From NCBI GenBank assembly GCA_037501455.1, contig CM074855.1, positions 29,105,501 to 29,169,500 of the forward strand: a stretch of 64,000 bases of DNA, given 5' to 3'. This stretch comes from Lantana camara (Eukaryota; Streptophyta; Magnoliopsida; Lamiales; Verbenaceae). The notes beneath the pieces were generated by a model, which was given only the letters and a program-made list of their open reading frames with translations, was not told the origin of the DNA and did no database searches. A program made the translations under genes and the position numbers. This document shows positions 21,647-32,310 of this stretch, one piece after another; position 1 is the stretch's first letter; every line of letters starts with the position of its first letter.

Positions 21647-22616
21647 TCAGAATAATTTCACATCCTCCATTGCAAAACTACTTTTGGGTGAAAGAAAGCT
21701 CGGGCTATGAAGCATTCCTATATACTTTGACTCAAACGGGCTAGACAGCTCCGGTATACACATTACTCTACCAGTATTACTCTTTCTGGAGTAATATAAA
21801 AGGCGCCGTCCGTTCAATCCAATCAATTCAATCAAGACGTCACCATTGCCGAAAACATTGATGACATGGTAAGCTCTATAAGGTTGCCCATCCGAATACC
21901 AAGTTCTGCTAATCACATAATCTTTTGTCCAGGATTCAATGACGCCATATTCTTTCATGGACCAGATCACAATTGCTTTATGATTAATAAATTCATTGTC
22001 AATTAGGCTTAGGCAGTCCCCTGAAGCCATCAACTCCGGCTTCCATGTAAGGTTCCCAACAGGCGTAGAGAATGTGCTAAACAGTTCTGTTTCAAGATCA
22101 AAGCAAGAAATCCACCTATGGCCCTCCAAGTCTTCAGCCAACCAGTGAAGATTTCCATTCAAGAATGCCCCACCGGTGTAAGAATGATACATCAATGGGG
22201 ACGCATCAGGTGCAAGAGGAATAGTCCTCCATGATCCTGTTCCAAGAGTGTAAACCCCACACGTCAAATGCTCACCTGTATCATAGACAAAAGAAATTCT
22301 AATCATCTTATATCGGCCATTAATTTTGCTAATCCCAAACCCACAACATGCACTGCCTGCAAAGGAGATCTCCTGTGGACGAGGAAGTTCAATATACTCT
22401 CGGGGTGATCGGATTGACAACGTAAAAAGAATAATAAATAGATGTGCTCATGCGACAGAAAATCAAACCATTAACCGAGCCTTCTTTTAGTATACCAACG
22501 GACATGCCGCAATCACTGAATCCCATGAGGTCGAATACGGTGATTTTCGAGTGGCTTTCGGATTCAATGACGTAGTATAAGGATGGAATGTTGCGATCGT
22601 TCTCATATACTGAGAA
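21647..22616 (-). pseudogene. F-box pseudogene 2, body (split by Helitron copy 2)
   Basis: The minus frame carries F-box-associated domain segments: YIELPRPQEISF, GVYTLGTGSWRTIPL, NGNLHWLAEDLEGHRWISCF, FSTFSTPVGNL and IVIWSMKEYGVIESWTKD. A frameshift near 22400-22412 separates this from the upstream stretch (ending VNPIT), which continues to 22616. There the frame is cut by Helitron copy 2; the sequence resumes in phase at 26286 (PKSKPGLV on the far side). The N-terminal F-box itself is missing. The gene is broken at least three ways: frameshift, Helitron insertion and loss of the 5' end. Confidence 0.9.
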
Positions 22617-25600
22617 CTAGTGTGTGCCCCGTGCTATGCACGGGTTTTAATGTATAATATATAATTTATAATATTAAGTATTAATATTATAAACTGAAAA
22701 ACGACAATATAAAAATTAAAAAAGAACGTTTATCATAACGCTACGAAAAATCAACAAAACTTAGATTTTTTTTTTTTTTTTTTGGTCCTACAAAAACATT
22801 AAAAAGTCCTATTCTTTTTTTTTTTTTTGCCCTCAACAAATTTAATCTCAAAATGCAATTAATTCACTTTTACTTCCACCGATATTAAGTCTCAACCAGA
22901 GTTTTACACCTAAAAAATTTATGTAAATAGTTTCTTTTTTTTTTAAGAAATACAAATTTATAATTCTTTTTTATTAAAAGAAGTCATATTAAACATTAAA
23001 AAAACTATCATATAAGTGATATGGATTTTATTTTTATGATAAATAAATTATCATATTATATTATATTATAAAATATAAATATTATATTAAAATTATAAAA
23101 TCAAAAAATATTAAAATTTCATATAGAACAACATAAGTAATAAAATAATTTTTAATAAACAAAACTCTAAAATAAAATTTAAATATTAAAGTAAATTTTA
23201 TTTTCTTACCACGCACCGTGCTATGCACGGGAATTACGCTAGTTCATTATAATAAGACAAAGCATTTTACTATTGTCAGGAGGACGATAAATACTAACCG
23301 CATGTCCTGATCACCATCAATGTCCAAAAAGGATCCGACAATCAATTTCCTGCAACTCATATTAACTATACAATAAAATCTAATACTTCTAACAAAATTA
23401 CCTTTTACGGTACACCTCCATTGAAATCGCATTTTTGTCAATCCATAGACTTTCGCATTCATTTCAATTCATAGACTTTTTGGCAACAAAGCAAATTCTA
23501 TTAGAACACCAGGACAATAAAATATAAACAAAAATAACAAACAAAATATAAAAGTGTTAAACCAACGTTAAAAGTAAAATATTAAAAAATAGTCAACAAA
23601 TCTGCAAATACAACAAAACAAATGTAAAGCATAATAAACAATCTGATTTAAATAAACAAATAATATTAAAATATAATCAAAATAATAAACAAATATAATT
23701 TTTGAAAGAATGTATGAACTAAACTAATAATCAACATAGATTACAAAAAATAATAAAATTAAAAATTTGAAAAACAAACTAAAAGAATAGAATGAAATGT
23801 GTCTACATCTACCTTTTAGCTCTTCTGTTCACCCGAAAAAAATAATTTGTAGAGACGTAGAGTAGAAAAGAAGAGGATGAAAGCTAGGTGGAAAACAGTT
23901 TTTATATACATTCAATTTATTTTGGTAGATAATATTCTTTCATTGGTGAAAGATATTAAATTGATTTGCTTGAATAATTTAAGCAACCCAATTAATCCAA
24001 TTTATTTTTAAAAGGTCTGATTTTAAATTTAAAACTGTAATAGTTTTTACAAAAATTGTATCATAATTTAAATGACACCACTTTACATAATTTGTATTTT
24101 TATTTTGAAAGTTAAAAAAATATTACATTTAATACATTATCTCTTGCACTCGTTTCTTTTAACCACGTTGATGAGGCATAAAACACGCTCGTATCAGAGC
24201 CGTCCACGTGTCACCATCAGTTGACTTGAAGACTATACGCTCGCATTGATGGGCTCGCGGGCCAACCCAGCCCACTCACTTACCAACTGGTACAGGCCCT
24301 TGAGCCTCGGCCAATTATTCAGGTAAATGGCTCGAGCCGACAGGCTTGGCGCTCACATCTCGGCCCTCAGGGTTGCCCTTCTCAGGATGGCCTCCACGCG
24401 AGGGTACGTTCCCGATGCTCGTGGTTTTGACGCTCAAGGGTCATCAGCCGCGGGGAACCCATCCGTGCGTCCTTCGAGCGCCACCAGCGCTCGAATATGA
24501 TCCTTCCCCACCGTCATGGATTCAAACCCTAGCGGAGCGGACCTTGGGCCTTCCTCTCATGCGGCCCTCGCCAACAACCTCTGACACCATGGCAGTGTGC
24601 ACCTCGTACCTGGCACGTCGCCCCCTTTTCAGAGCTATCACTCTCATGCCATCACAGACCACCACGTGTTAGGGCAACATAGGTTTGGGACCACACGGTC
24701 AAATTACCCAATCTACCCTCACCCCTAACATATAAATAGGATAGATCACCTACACTTTCCCCCAAGTCATCTTCTTCACAGGACACTACACTACTGAACT
24801 GGGCATCATTTTTCCTCTGCATCTTCATCTTCTCTAAAGCTTCATATATTTCGCCATTTACTGCACCCTTGCTGCACGATTTCCTGGTGTTATCCTAGCT
24901 GGAAGAACCCACGCTCATTGGAAACCCAGTTCCTGAGGCTTAACGCCTGTGATGGTCTTCCCCTCATAAACAAAATATCAAAATATTGGTTGCATCTTAG
25001 AAATCCTTATTCCGCACCATCACACGTATTCTTGACTTTTATTTTCTCTTTCCTCATTTCAATTTCTTTATTTTTTATATAATTTTTATCATTTTTCACT
25101 TATATTTTTTATTTTTTATTTTAATTACTATTATAACATTAGACTACCTATTCATTTGTTTATCATAACTTAGTTATTATATTAAAAATAATTATAGAAT
25201 ATATATACATATATTAATAAAAAGATTTTTATTTAATATATTTATACATTAATAATTTTTTATTTGCACATGCATAAAATATACAAAGTTACTGGTATAT
25301 ATAAATAGTGCATTCTCAATAAATAAATTAATGAGAATTTTTTAACTAATTAAAGAAATCTTAAATCACATGAAGTAGTTTTTCAAACAATAGAATAACA
25401 TTTTGTTCAAATTTTTTCTACCGAAAAGAAAGTTCAAATTTTATAGTTTAATTTGTTAAAATTTTTATTCATGTAATTTAAATACAACCGGTTGGAATGA
25501 CCCCAGATATTATTTTCTTTTCTTTTTTTCTTTTTTCGGATCAAGATTCTTTTCTTCCTTTTTCTTTTCTAATTTCAAATAATTTATGAAAGATTTAAGA

Positions 25601-26285
25601 GATTAATTTTATTGATTTAACATTAATTGAAAACTATGATTATAATAAATAAATATCAATAGCTTATAGAAGAATTAATAATGAAATTTTGTTGAATAAG
25701 GAAATATTTGTTTTGAAACTATCAATAAATAATTTTATTTGAATTTTGGATATTGTAACTAATGCATGAACTGTATTTGAATTTAAATTAATATATATTT
25801 TCCTAAATTTATGCCTTGAAATAATATGTACCATAAATTGACACTTTAATTGCGGACAACTTCCGAAAATCAAGGACTATTAACATTGTTAAATAAATTA
25901 ATTAATTTAATATCCATCAACCAATCACAATTTTTAGTTTTAATTAAAATTTTGTCAAAGATAATTATTTTTCTTAGTTACTATTTATTTTCATAATAAA
26001 ATAATATAAAAAATTAAAAAAAGCCAATTATATTTTTTCCATTTAATTGAAAATCTAAAAAAAAAAAAAAAAAACACAAAATATCATTTAGTCAAACTTA
26101 CCAAAGATAATTAGTTTCCTTAGTTATTACTTATTTTCATAATAAAATAATATAAAAAATAAAAATCACCCAATCATATTTTTTATATAATTAAAAATCT
26201 CAAAAAATCCACAAAATTCCACGTCATCAAAATGCACAAAAAGTCAAATAGTCAAATATGGTTTTGAAATATATAATAGTATAGA
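22617..26285 (-). mobile_element. non-autonomous Helitron, copy 2 (inverted)
   Basis: The minus-strand 5' end TCTATACTATTATAT is at 26285 and the 3' CTAG at 22617-22620, with hairpin CCCGTGCTATGCACGGG (22628-22644). It sits between A (22616) and T (26286). Its 3669 bp are nearly identical to copy 1; reading side by side I see only scattered single changes and poly-T length differences. It includes the same solo LTR and the same inner inverted Helitron end. It interrupts F-box pseudogene 2. Together the copies form inverted arms of 3.66 kb around a 2.14-kb spacer. Confidence 0.93.
24169..25023 (+). repeat. Ty3-type solo LTR inside Helitron copy 2
   Basis: It starts TGATGAGGCATAAAACACGC and ends GCACCATCA, 855 bp, flanked by a perfect duplication CACGT (24164-24168 and 25024-25028). 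TATAAATAGG at 24731-24740 is a good TATA box. Its GC-rich frames are not genes. Confidence 0.9.
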
Positions 26286-26340
26286 TACTAGGCCAGGTTT
26301 TGATTTAGGAAGATGACACTTGACAAACCCAGGGATTAAT
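26286..26340 (-). pseudogene. F-box pseudogene 2, 5' remnant beyond the Helitron
   Basis: On the minus strand this short segment reads GFVKCHLPKSKPGLV, the stretch that follows the F-box in this family. It joins in phase with the frame ending at 22616. Upstream of about 26340 the coding similarity stops, so the F-box proper has been lost. Confidence 0.75.
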
Positions 26341-26424
26341 TGAATTGAATTAATATTTATGATCTAAGATATTTGAATTAATAATTGAATCAAAATATCC
26401 CAATTCAGTATAATATAGTGAGAG

Positions 26425-26498
26425 AGAATAATTATCAGGGATTTTTTTTTTTTTTTTTTTTGTTCAACATACGCACACCCAAGAATAATTATCAGGGA
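26425..26498 (-). mobile_element. 5'-truncated LINE tail with target duplication
   Basis: A direct repeat AGAATAATTATCAGGGA (26425-26441 and 26482-26498) flanks a segment that on the minus strand reads TGTGCGTATGTTGAAC followed by about 20 A. A poly-A end with a 17-bp or longer duplication is typical of LINE-driven insertion; only the last few bases of the element remain. Confidence 0.7.
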
Positions 26499-27640
26499 TT
26501 TTAACTTGACGTTATCTGTCCACGTTAGACCAAAAACAGTCTTCCCTTCCTATTTCACAAAACTCGCAAACAAAGGAAACTTCTTCCCTTGCCTGAAAAA
26601 ACTCACCAAAAAGAGATCTTTTTCCCTAATCTCACAACAGATCGGACCTCAAAATTGGTCTTCGCCTCCACGGTTCGCCTCCTCGGCCGTAAGCCCTTAC
26701 AGAGGAGCAATTTTATGACACGCATCCATTTCGAAATTCGATACCCACCATCAAATACGGCTTTCAGGTAGGGATTTTTCTGAAATTCCTTTTGCTTTTT
26801 ATTTCATTCAAACATAAAACATGAAGCATGAACCCGTATTTGATATTTTTGAATTTTATACTTTGAATTCATTAACTTGTTCAGATAGGGATCTTTGAAG
26901 CTTTTTGCTTTCTGAAAGGAAGTCCATACTTTGAATTCATTAACTTCTTCATATGCTCTAAATCTTTGCTTATATCAGGAAAAATTATAGCTATCAGTGG
27001 CCTATTCTTTAGAATTTTTTAGGCAATTACAAAGATTTTGTTCTTCACTTCTTTGCCTGCCTATAAAATTGGAGCTCACAGGTAGAATCTGCCTCTATTT
27101 CTTTGAGATAAACTCAGTATTCCCACACATCAAGAAAGAAATTAATTAGTTGTTTTCTATTTCTTAAAATGACCACATTGTGTTGCAGATTACGCCCCTC
27201 TTTTTCTTTTTTGTGGTGTGAATTGGGATTTATTCTTCGTGATAACCAATCGAAGCTAAATAGTCATTGCTTACCTAGACAAGAGTGATCCAGGTACAGA
27301 GAAAGATATTGTCCAGCTTACCTCACATATGCACATCACTGTTGGTTTATAAGTTGATACTAATATCGTGGCTATATAATACCTTTTGATAATTACAAGT
27401 TTGTAACAGAATGCAACCTATGTCTTTGAATCGGTATATCTAGTATTTGAATCCTGGATATTATTGGTTGATCTTAATAATTCATTGATTTACTTTTGTT
27501 ATCGGCTTGTTTGTATGGATTTGATTAGATTTAGTTTGATCGGTGCTGCATTTGAGGTAATTAAAATTATAACTTGATTGTCCTTTTGTGTGTAAAGTTA
27601 TTCGTATCGGTGGTGTTTATTACTTATTGTTTAAAAATAA

Positions 27641-27713
27641 AGGGATGTAGCTCAAATGGTAGAGCGCTCACTATGTGGGTGAGAGGCTCGGGGTTCGATC
27701 CCCCGCATCTCTG
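27641..27713 (+). tRNA. tRNA-Ala-like sequence with altered anticodon loop, probably a pseudogene
   Basis: It folds as a full cloverleaf: acceptor AGGGATG/CATCTCT pairs at all seven positions (with G3-U70, the alanine identity pair), D arm GCTC/GAGC, anticodon stem CTCAC/GTGAG, T arm CGGGG/CCCCG with loop TTCGATC, discriminator G. The body matches plant tRNA-Ala closely. The anticodon loop is TATGTGG, giving TGT (threonine) instead of an alanine anticodon, and the nearly invariant U33 is A. Base 1 is A rather than G. No run of four T follows closely. Structure retention suggests recent origin; the loop suggests it does not decode normally. Confidence 0.7.
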
Positions 27714-27834
27714 TTCAATTTGTACATATTTATTCTTTAATTGAGACACAAACTACTCATGTGTTAAATAAAAAATGATGAAGTGCAAAGATATATATCT
27801 ATCTGCATTCGAATTAGTTTATAGATTTAGAATC

Positions 27835-27919
27835 CCTCTTTAATGGGAAAGAGGACTTGCCAATTGATAGGAACCTGTAATTCCTCTTTAATGGGGAAAG
27901 GACCTGCCAATCGATAGGG
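27835..27919. repeat. two-copy tandem duplication
   Basis: CCTCTTTAATGGG...CCAATTGATAGG at 27835-27871 recurs with a few changes at 27883-27919, a period of 48 bp. Confidence 0.75.
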
Positions 27920-28828
27920 AAGAAGAACTCTGTTTTTTCGGATGTGTGTACACAGAGATCTTCTGAGGGTGAGTTTTTGAGATTAAGAAAAAGATTTTTT
28001 ATGTTCGTGAGTTTTGTGAGGTTTAGGACGAGGATTTCTATTTTGGCAAGTTTTCTAATTAAGGGTCGGTTGTGAATTGTGAAACAGAGAAAGGATCGAG
28101 AACATTAGAGTTAACATCAGTTAAATAAAAAGAGAGAAGTCTATTCTTTGCAGCCGTGTTATATTTCAATTCCACGTGTCAGTGATCTAAGGGACAAAAC
28201 AGGAGATGTAATAGGGATGTAAAACAGGGATCCCGTGCCCCTATTGTTAATCTAATATTGATATTCCCATATTTGGTAGATATTGTGTATATTTTGTTGT
28301 GATTTGTTATTCAGTTATATTTTTAGTGATATTCTTTTAGTGTTATGATTGTAATATTAAATGGAGAAATATATAATAGGAAGTTTGGAGAGAATGTTGC
28401 TGTCTTGCTGATGATTTCGTATGGTATATATACCGACACTTGTTCTTCTTGCTTCTTTTCGCTAGTCATTGCTTGACAATTCGGGCCGTAATAATGAAAA
28501 TTAGAGTTTGCATGGGTACACTGAATATTTCCGATGGGTGCAAGTGTAATTAACGCTATATTAATTTCATCAGAATATCAGATTGTAGGTTTTTAGTTAT
28601 GATAATTTACTGTTGCACTGCTTAGCTTGGATAGGAATACAGTCAGCTTAACAAAAAAAAAACAAGCATATATTCAAGACAAAGTTAACCGAAACACCCA
28701 CAGATACTGAAATGAACTCATTACAGAATCGACCCCAGCTCCAAAAAATAATCAGAATATTCTACGTCGACCCCATTGCTTACAAGAATAGTTGCATAGC
28801 TCTAACAAACCATCTCTGTACTTATTGA

Positions 28829-30019
28829 TCAAAATGAAGCCACATTTTCCGCTCTAAACCTTTTAAGCGACATAAAACTTGAAGTATGAAAAATTGCCTC
28901 AAAACGACGACGGTCATCCATTTTAAATATCTCAACCTCTGGAGCAGTTTCAGTCTTACTGGAGTAATAAAACAGGCAAAAACCTCCATGCAAGAACAAT
29001 ACATCACCATCTTCGAAAACTTTCAGAGGGTAAACACAATCATGATTAGTCAAACCACCAAGATCTCCCACCTCTTTGCTGATCACGATCTCTTTCATCC
29101 AAGATTTCTCCACCCCATAATCCTTCATAACCCATATAACAATCTCGTCATCACCACTAGATTCACAAAAACACAGACAATCCCATAAAACAGATAATGT
29201 CGCAGGAAATGTAAAACTTTCTAAGGAAGGGGGCAAAGAGAATCGATCAAACAACTCTGTTTCGAGATCGAAACAAGAAATGAGCTGTTGGTCCGTATCG
29301 TCTTGTGCCAACCAGTGAATATATCCATTAAAGAATACACTGTTGAAAGAATAAGTGTAATGACATAGGCCCGGGCCTGGGCCCAGTTTAATGCTTCTCC
29401 ATGACCCTGAGGTTCCAAGGGTGTAAACATGACACACAAAATCTGGGATTTTGATCTTTGGCCTGGTTTCGATAGGCCCGTGGTTGATCCTCACCAATTT
29501 GTACAGCCCACTTGAAGAGCTCACCCCAAATCCATAAGTGGAAACATTAGGATAATCATGTTTGCTTTTGAGCAGTGGAAGCTTGACATACTCGCGCATG
29601 ATTGGATTGCATATGTAAAAAGCATCAAGAGATTCGTCAACCCAGTGATGCAGGCATAGAAAGCCATTAACCGAACCCTCCATCAGTATGGCATACGAAG
29701 TGCTGATAAATGATGTAGGGTCAAATTTGAGAACCTGTTTATAGTGAAGATCGTGGTCGTGATTCTCGTGAAGCTCCGGCAGCTCATCTTCAAATTCAAT
29801 TATTTTGCATGAATTCGTGTCTGCCTCAAGTTGATATACAGCTAGGCCAGGGGTCGATGATGCTGAAAAGTGGAGCTCTGCAAATTCTGGACTTGAGAGT
29901 AAATTAAGCCATTTCCTGCAAACGCATTTGCAGCCTCCTACAGTTTTGATGGGAAGTCTCGAGAAGATATTGGTGGTGATTTCGGACGGAAGATTCATAA
30001 AGAAGGATTTGTTTTCCAT
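28829..30019 (-). CDS. F-box protein with F-box-associated domain (intact)
   Basis: The 396-residue frame is complete with ATG at 30019. The N-terminal F-box (about residues 7-48) contains LPSEITTNIFSRLPIKTV and CVCRKWLNLL. The F-box-associated domain fills about residues 95-330: STYGFGVSSSSGLYKLVRI, VYTLGTSGSWRSI, NGYIHWLAQDD, ISCFDLETELFDRFSLPP and IVIWVMKDYGVEKSWMKE. In this family the F-box binds SKP1 of an SCF ubiquitin ligase and the C-terminal domain recruits a substrate; the substrate cannot be named. Single-exon structure and length fit the family. It is the only undamaged member of a same-strand cluster with pseudogenes at 13488-14675, 21647-22616 and 30520-30905. Confidence 0.94.
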   Translation of the reverse strand: MENKSFFMNLPSEITTNIFSRLPIKTVGGCKCVCRKWLNLLSSPEFAELHFSASSTPGLAVYQLEADTNSCKIIEFEDELPELHENHDHDLHYKQVLKFDPTSFISTSYAILMEGSVNGFLCLHHWVDESLDAFYICNPIMREYVKLPLLKSKHDYPNVSTYGFGVSSSSGLYKLVRINHGPIETRPKIKIPDFVCHVYTLGTSGSWRSIKLGPGPGLCHYTYSFNSVFFNGYIHWLAQDDTDQQLISCFDLETELFDRFSLPPSLESFTFPATLSVLWDCLCFCESSGDDEIVIWVMKDYGVEKSWMKEIVISKEVGDLGGLTNHDCVYPLKVFEDGDVLFLHGGFCLFYYSSKTETAPEVEIFKMDDRRRFEAIFHTSSFMSLKRFRAENVASF

Positions 30020-30519
30020 GTCTTTTGGATTGTCTGCAGGGGAATAATAGACTGGGTTTCTTTGGTAATGGTTGGATAGGATTAGAGTGGGAGATCACTG
30101 CCATAAATAAGACTTCTATCTAGTCTATGGATTTTCTTGACTACTTCAAAACTTTGAAGCAGTCTTTAGTTTGAGATGTGCTAGGAAAGCTAACGACTGG
30201 AAGTTTTCTGGACAAGTTTCAGGAAGGGACCACATGCTTTCAAAAATGATTTAGCTCAACCACATCAAATAAAGAATGATTCTTTAGTTTGTATCTAATT
30301 TTAAATGAATACCTTATAGCTGTTAATATCTGTTCTCTATGTAGAAGTAAATTAAAGATAGTAAAGCTGTATCGGGGCAAAAAGGTAAAACAAATACCCA
30401 TATAAAAATTCCTAAATTGCTTTGTTTTATTGATACAACTTTAACAAAAGTAGCTGTTAAGGTCAAACACGACCACGACTGAAACTTTGACAAAGTGAGA
30501 GAGATTTATAGGACAAAAC
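30020..30519. other. intergenic, upstream flank of the F-box gene
   Basis: It probably includes the F-box promoter (minus strand, just right of 30019). No clear TATA box or other element could be assigned. Confidence 0.4.
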
Positions 30520-30905
30520 GAGTTTGCATCCTCCATTGTAAAGCTTTTGAGCGAAAGAGTATATGGCACAGCCTGGACACATCCAGGAGAGGGCAGTTTG
30601 AAAATGTCAATGCTGGAGATAGCTCTAGTGTTACCTGAGTAGTACAATAGGTGGAACTCCTGCCATGTCATCAAGATGTCACCATTTTTGAAAACTTTGA
30701 TAGGATAACCGAATTCTTCACCTTCGCGGTGTGTAGCTGGGATGAAATGAAGGAGAGAACAATTTTACAATCAAATGTATTATCACTTAACAATTTTACA
30801 ATCAAATGTATTATCACTTAAACACAAGTAATCCCCCAAAGCTACCAGCAGCCCGAAACATTTTTCAATTCTTTGATGATCGAGTGGAGGGGAAAAAGTT
30901 CTTTG
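30520..30905 (-). pseudogene. F-box fragment (C-terminal part only)
   Basis: The minus strand encodes TWQEFHLLYYSGNTRAISSIDIF and VQAVPYTLSLKSFTMED, closely matching the end of F-box pseudogene 1. Similarity continues with breaks to about 30905, then switches abruptly to SNF2-derived sequence. A 31-bp unit (CAATTTTACAATCAAATGTA and onward) is exactly repeated at 30760-30790 and 30791-30821. The F-box and the first two thirds of the protein are absent. Confidence 0.88.
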
Positions 30906-30917
30906 AAGCGAGTGATT

Positions 30918-32232
30918 GCCGACAGCAGATTACATCTTGAAGGATCGAAGTCAGGGGAATAAAAAGCGGAATTGAAAACGGAGGAACATGTCGATGAAAT
31001 TTTCAAGCATTTGGGCTTGAAACTTAGTAAAGAAGGCGAATTAAATGCTTTAGAGCCACCAAAAGCCCTCATAAAATCAAATCTCCTTTTCCATCAAAGT
31101 CAAGGACTGAGTTGGTTGGTAAATAGAGAGAGATCATTTGAATTGCCTCCTTTTTGGAAAGAGACAAATGAACTTTTTGTGAATGAGTTACGAGACTCAT
31201 AAAAGGCCAGAATCTATACGAGGGGGAATTTTTGCAGATGATATGGCCTTGGGGAAAATTTTCACATTTCTCTCACTCATTGCTTATGACAAAAATGGTG
31301 AAGAAAACAATGGAAGAGAGAGGACCGAAGTCGAGGGTTCAAGAAGAGTTGATAATATGGAGCCAAAACCAACCTTGATTGTGTGTCCACGTTCGGTCAC
31401 TCTATCGTGGATTACACAGATCGAAGAGCACACAGACAAGGGGAGTTTTGATTATTACGAGTACAAGGGGACTGAAAGTACTAAAGATGTTGAAGACCTT
31501 AAAAAGCGTGACATTGTTTTGGCAACATATTCTTTATTAGCTGCTGAGGAAGCTTCTCTAAGATCTCCTATAAAGGAGATAGAGTGGAGAAGAGTTATAA
31601 AGGCACATGCAATTAAGAATTCAAATACACAACAATTTCGTGTAGTGACTAATCTCAATGCTAAATATAGGTGGGCTGTTACTGGAAAGCTCATGCCAAT
31701 TAGCTCGTATGATATTTTTTCTTTAGTAGCTTTTTTGAGGTTTGAACCTCTTCATATGAAAGATCTCTGGACTAGATTGATACATAGACCCTTGCTCGAA
31801 GAAATAAGAAGGTATCTCCAGGTTGAAGGTAAAATACATATAAAACATTACGAGTGAAATTATGTGTTGTTATGTCTTTCTCACAATTCGAATTGTTTTC
31901 CGGTTCTTATTGCCTCCATATCTTTGAGAAGGACAAAAGAGGAGGTTGGTTTGCAATCAAATAGGATAGAGACTTTGTATGTGGACCTTCAAGATGAAGA
32001 GTGCAACGATTATAATGAGAAGGAAAAAGGGGCCAAGAAAATCGTTAAGGCTATATGCCTAATTTAGCAAGAAACTATTCTGGTGTTCTTAGCATAATTG
32101 TTGGACTTCGGCAAATTTGCACGGATATCTCCTTGTGCTCTGCAGATCTTAGGGCTGCACTTCTACAGGGCAGAATTGAAGGTAAAATAGTTTATGTAGT
32201 TACCGGGAATGCCATTGTAAATAATTGAAGTA
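30918..32232 (+). pseudogene. SNF2/HLTF-like helicase pseudogene, copy A
   Basis: Segments include LEPPKALIKSNLLFHQSQGLSW, RGGIFADDMALGKI, LIVCPRSVTLSWITQIEEH, DIVLATYSLLAAEE, YRWAVTGKLMPISSYDIFSL and SLRRTKEE, matching the RAD5/HLTF-type (SMARCA3-like) SNF2 ATPases that act on chromatin and stalled forks. It is dead: the nucleotide-binding loop reads MALGKI for MGLGKT, the Asp-Glu of the DEAH box is deleted (RRVIKAHAIKN), a frameshift lies near 31190, and an intron acceptor near 31901 has CGG where copy B has CAGG. The HIRAN exon is missing; an F-box fragment abuts its start. Confidence 0.88.
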
Positions 32233-32310
32233 AAAGCAATAATTACAAAGGTATTCCCAGAAACTACATAAACTATTTTACCTTGAATTCTGCCTGGTAG
32301 AAGTACAACC
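32160..32310. repeat. centre of the SNF2 inverted repeat
   Basis: The sequence GTAAAATAGTTTATGTAGTT near 32190 recurs as its reverse complement near 32265-32285, with the centre at about 32233 and almost no spacer. The arms extend about 1.3 kb each way over the two helicase copies. Confidence 0.88.

Larger units (their letters stand above)
26499..28828. other. intergenic region without a recognised protein gene
   Basis: Apart from the tRNA-like sequence at 27641-27713 and a short tandem duplication at 27835-27919, I recognise nothing. The CT- and CA-rich stretch 26500-26770, followed by possible GT/AG sites, could be an untranslated exon, but no conserved frame supports that. The end adjoining 28829 is the 3' flank of the intact F-box gene. 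Confidence 0.5.

Noticed and set aside
26506..26771. Short frames at 26506-26718 and 26589-26771 as a small gene
   Set aside because: They overlap in different frames, show no recognised domain and have no second line of support.
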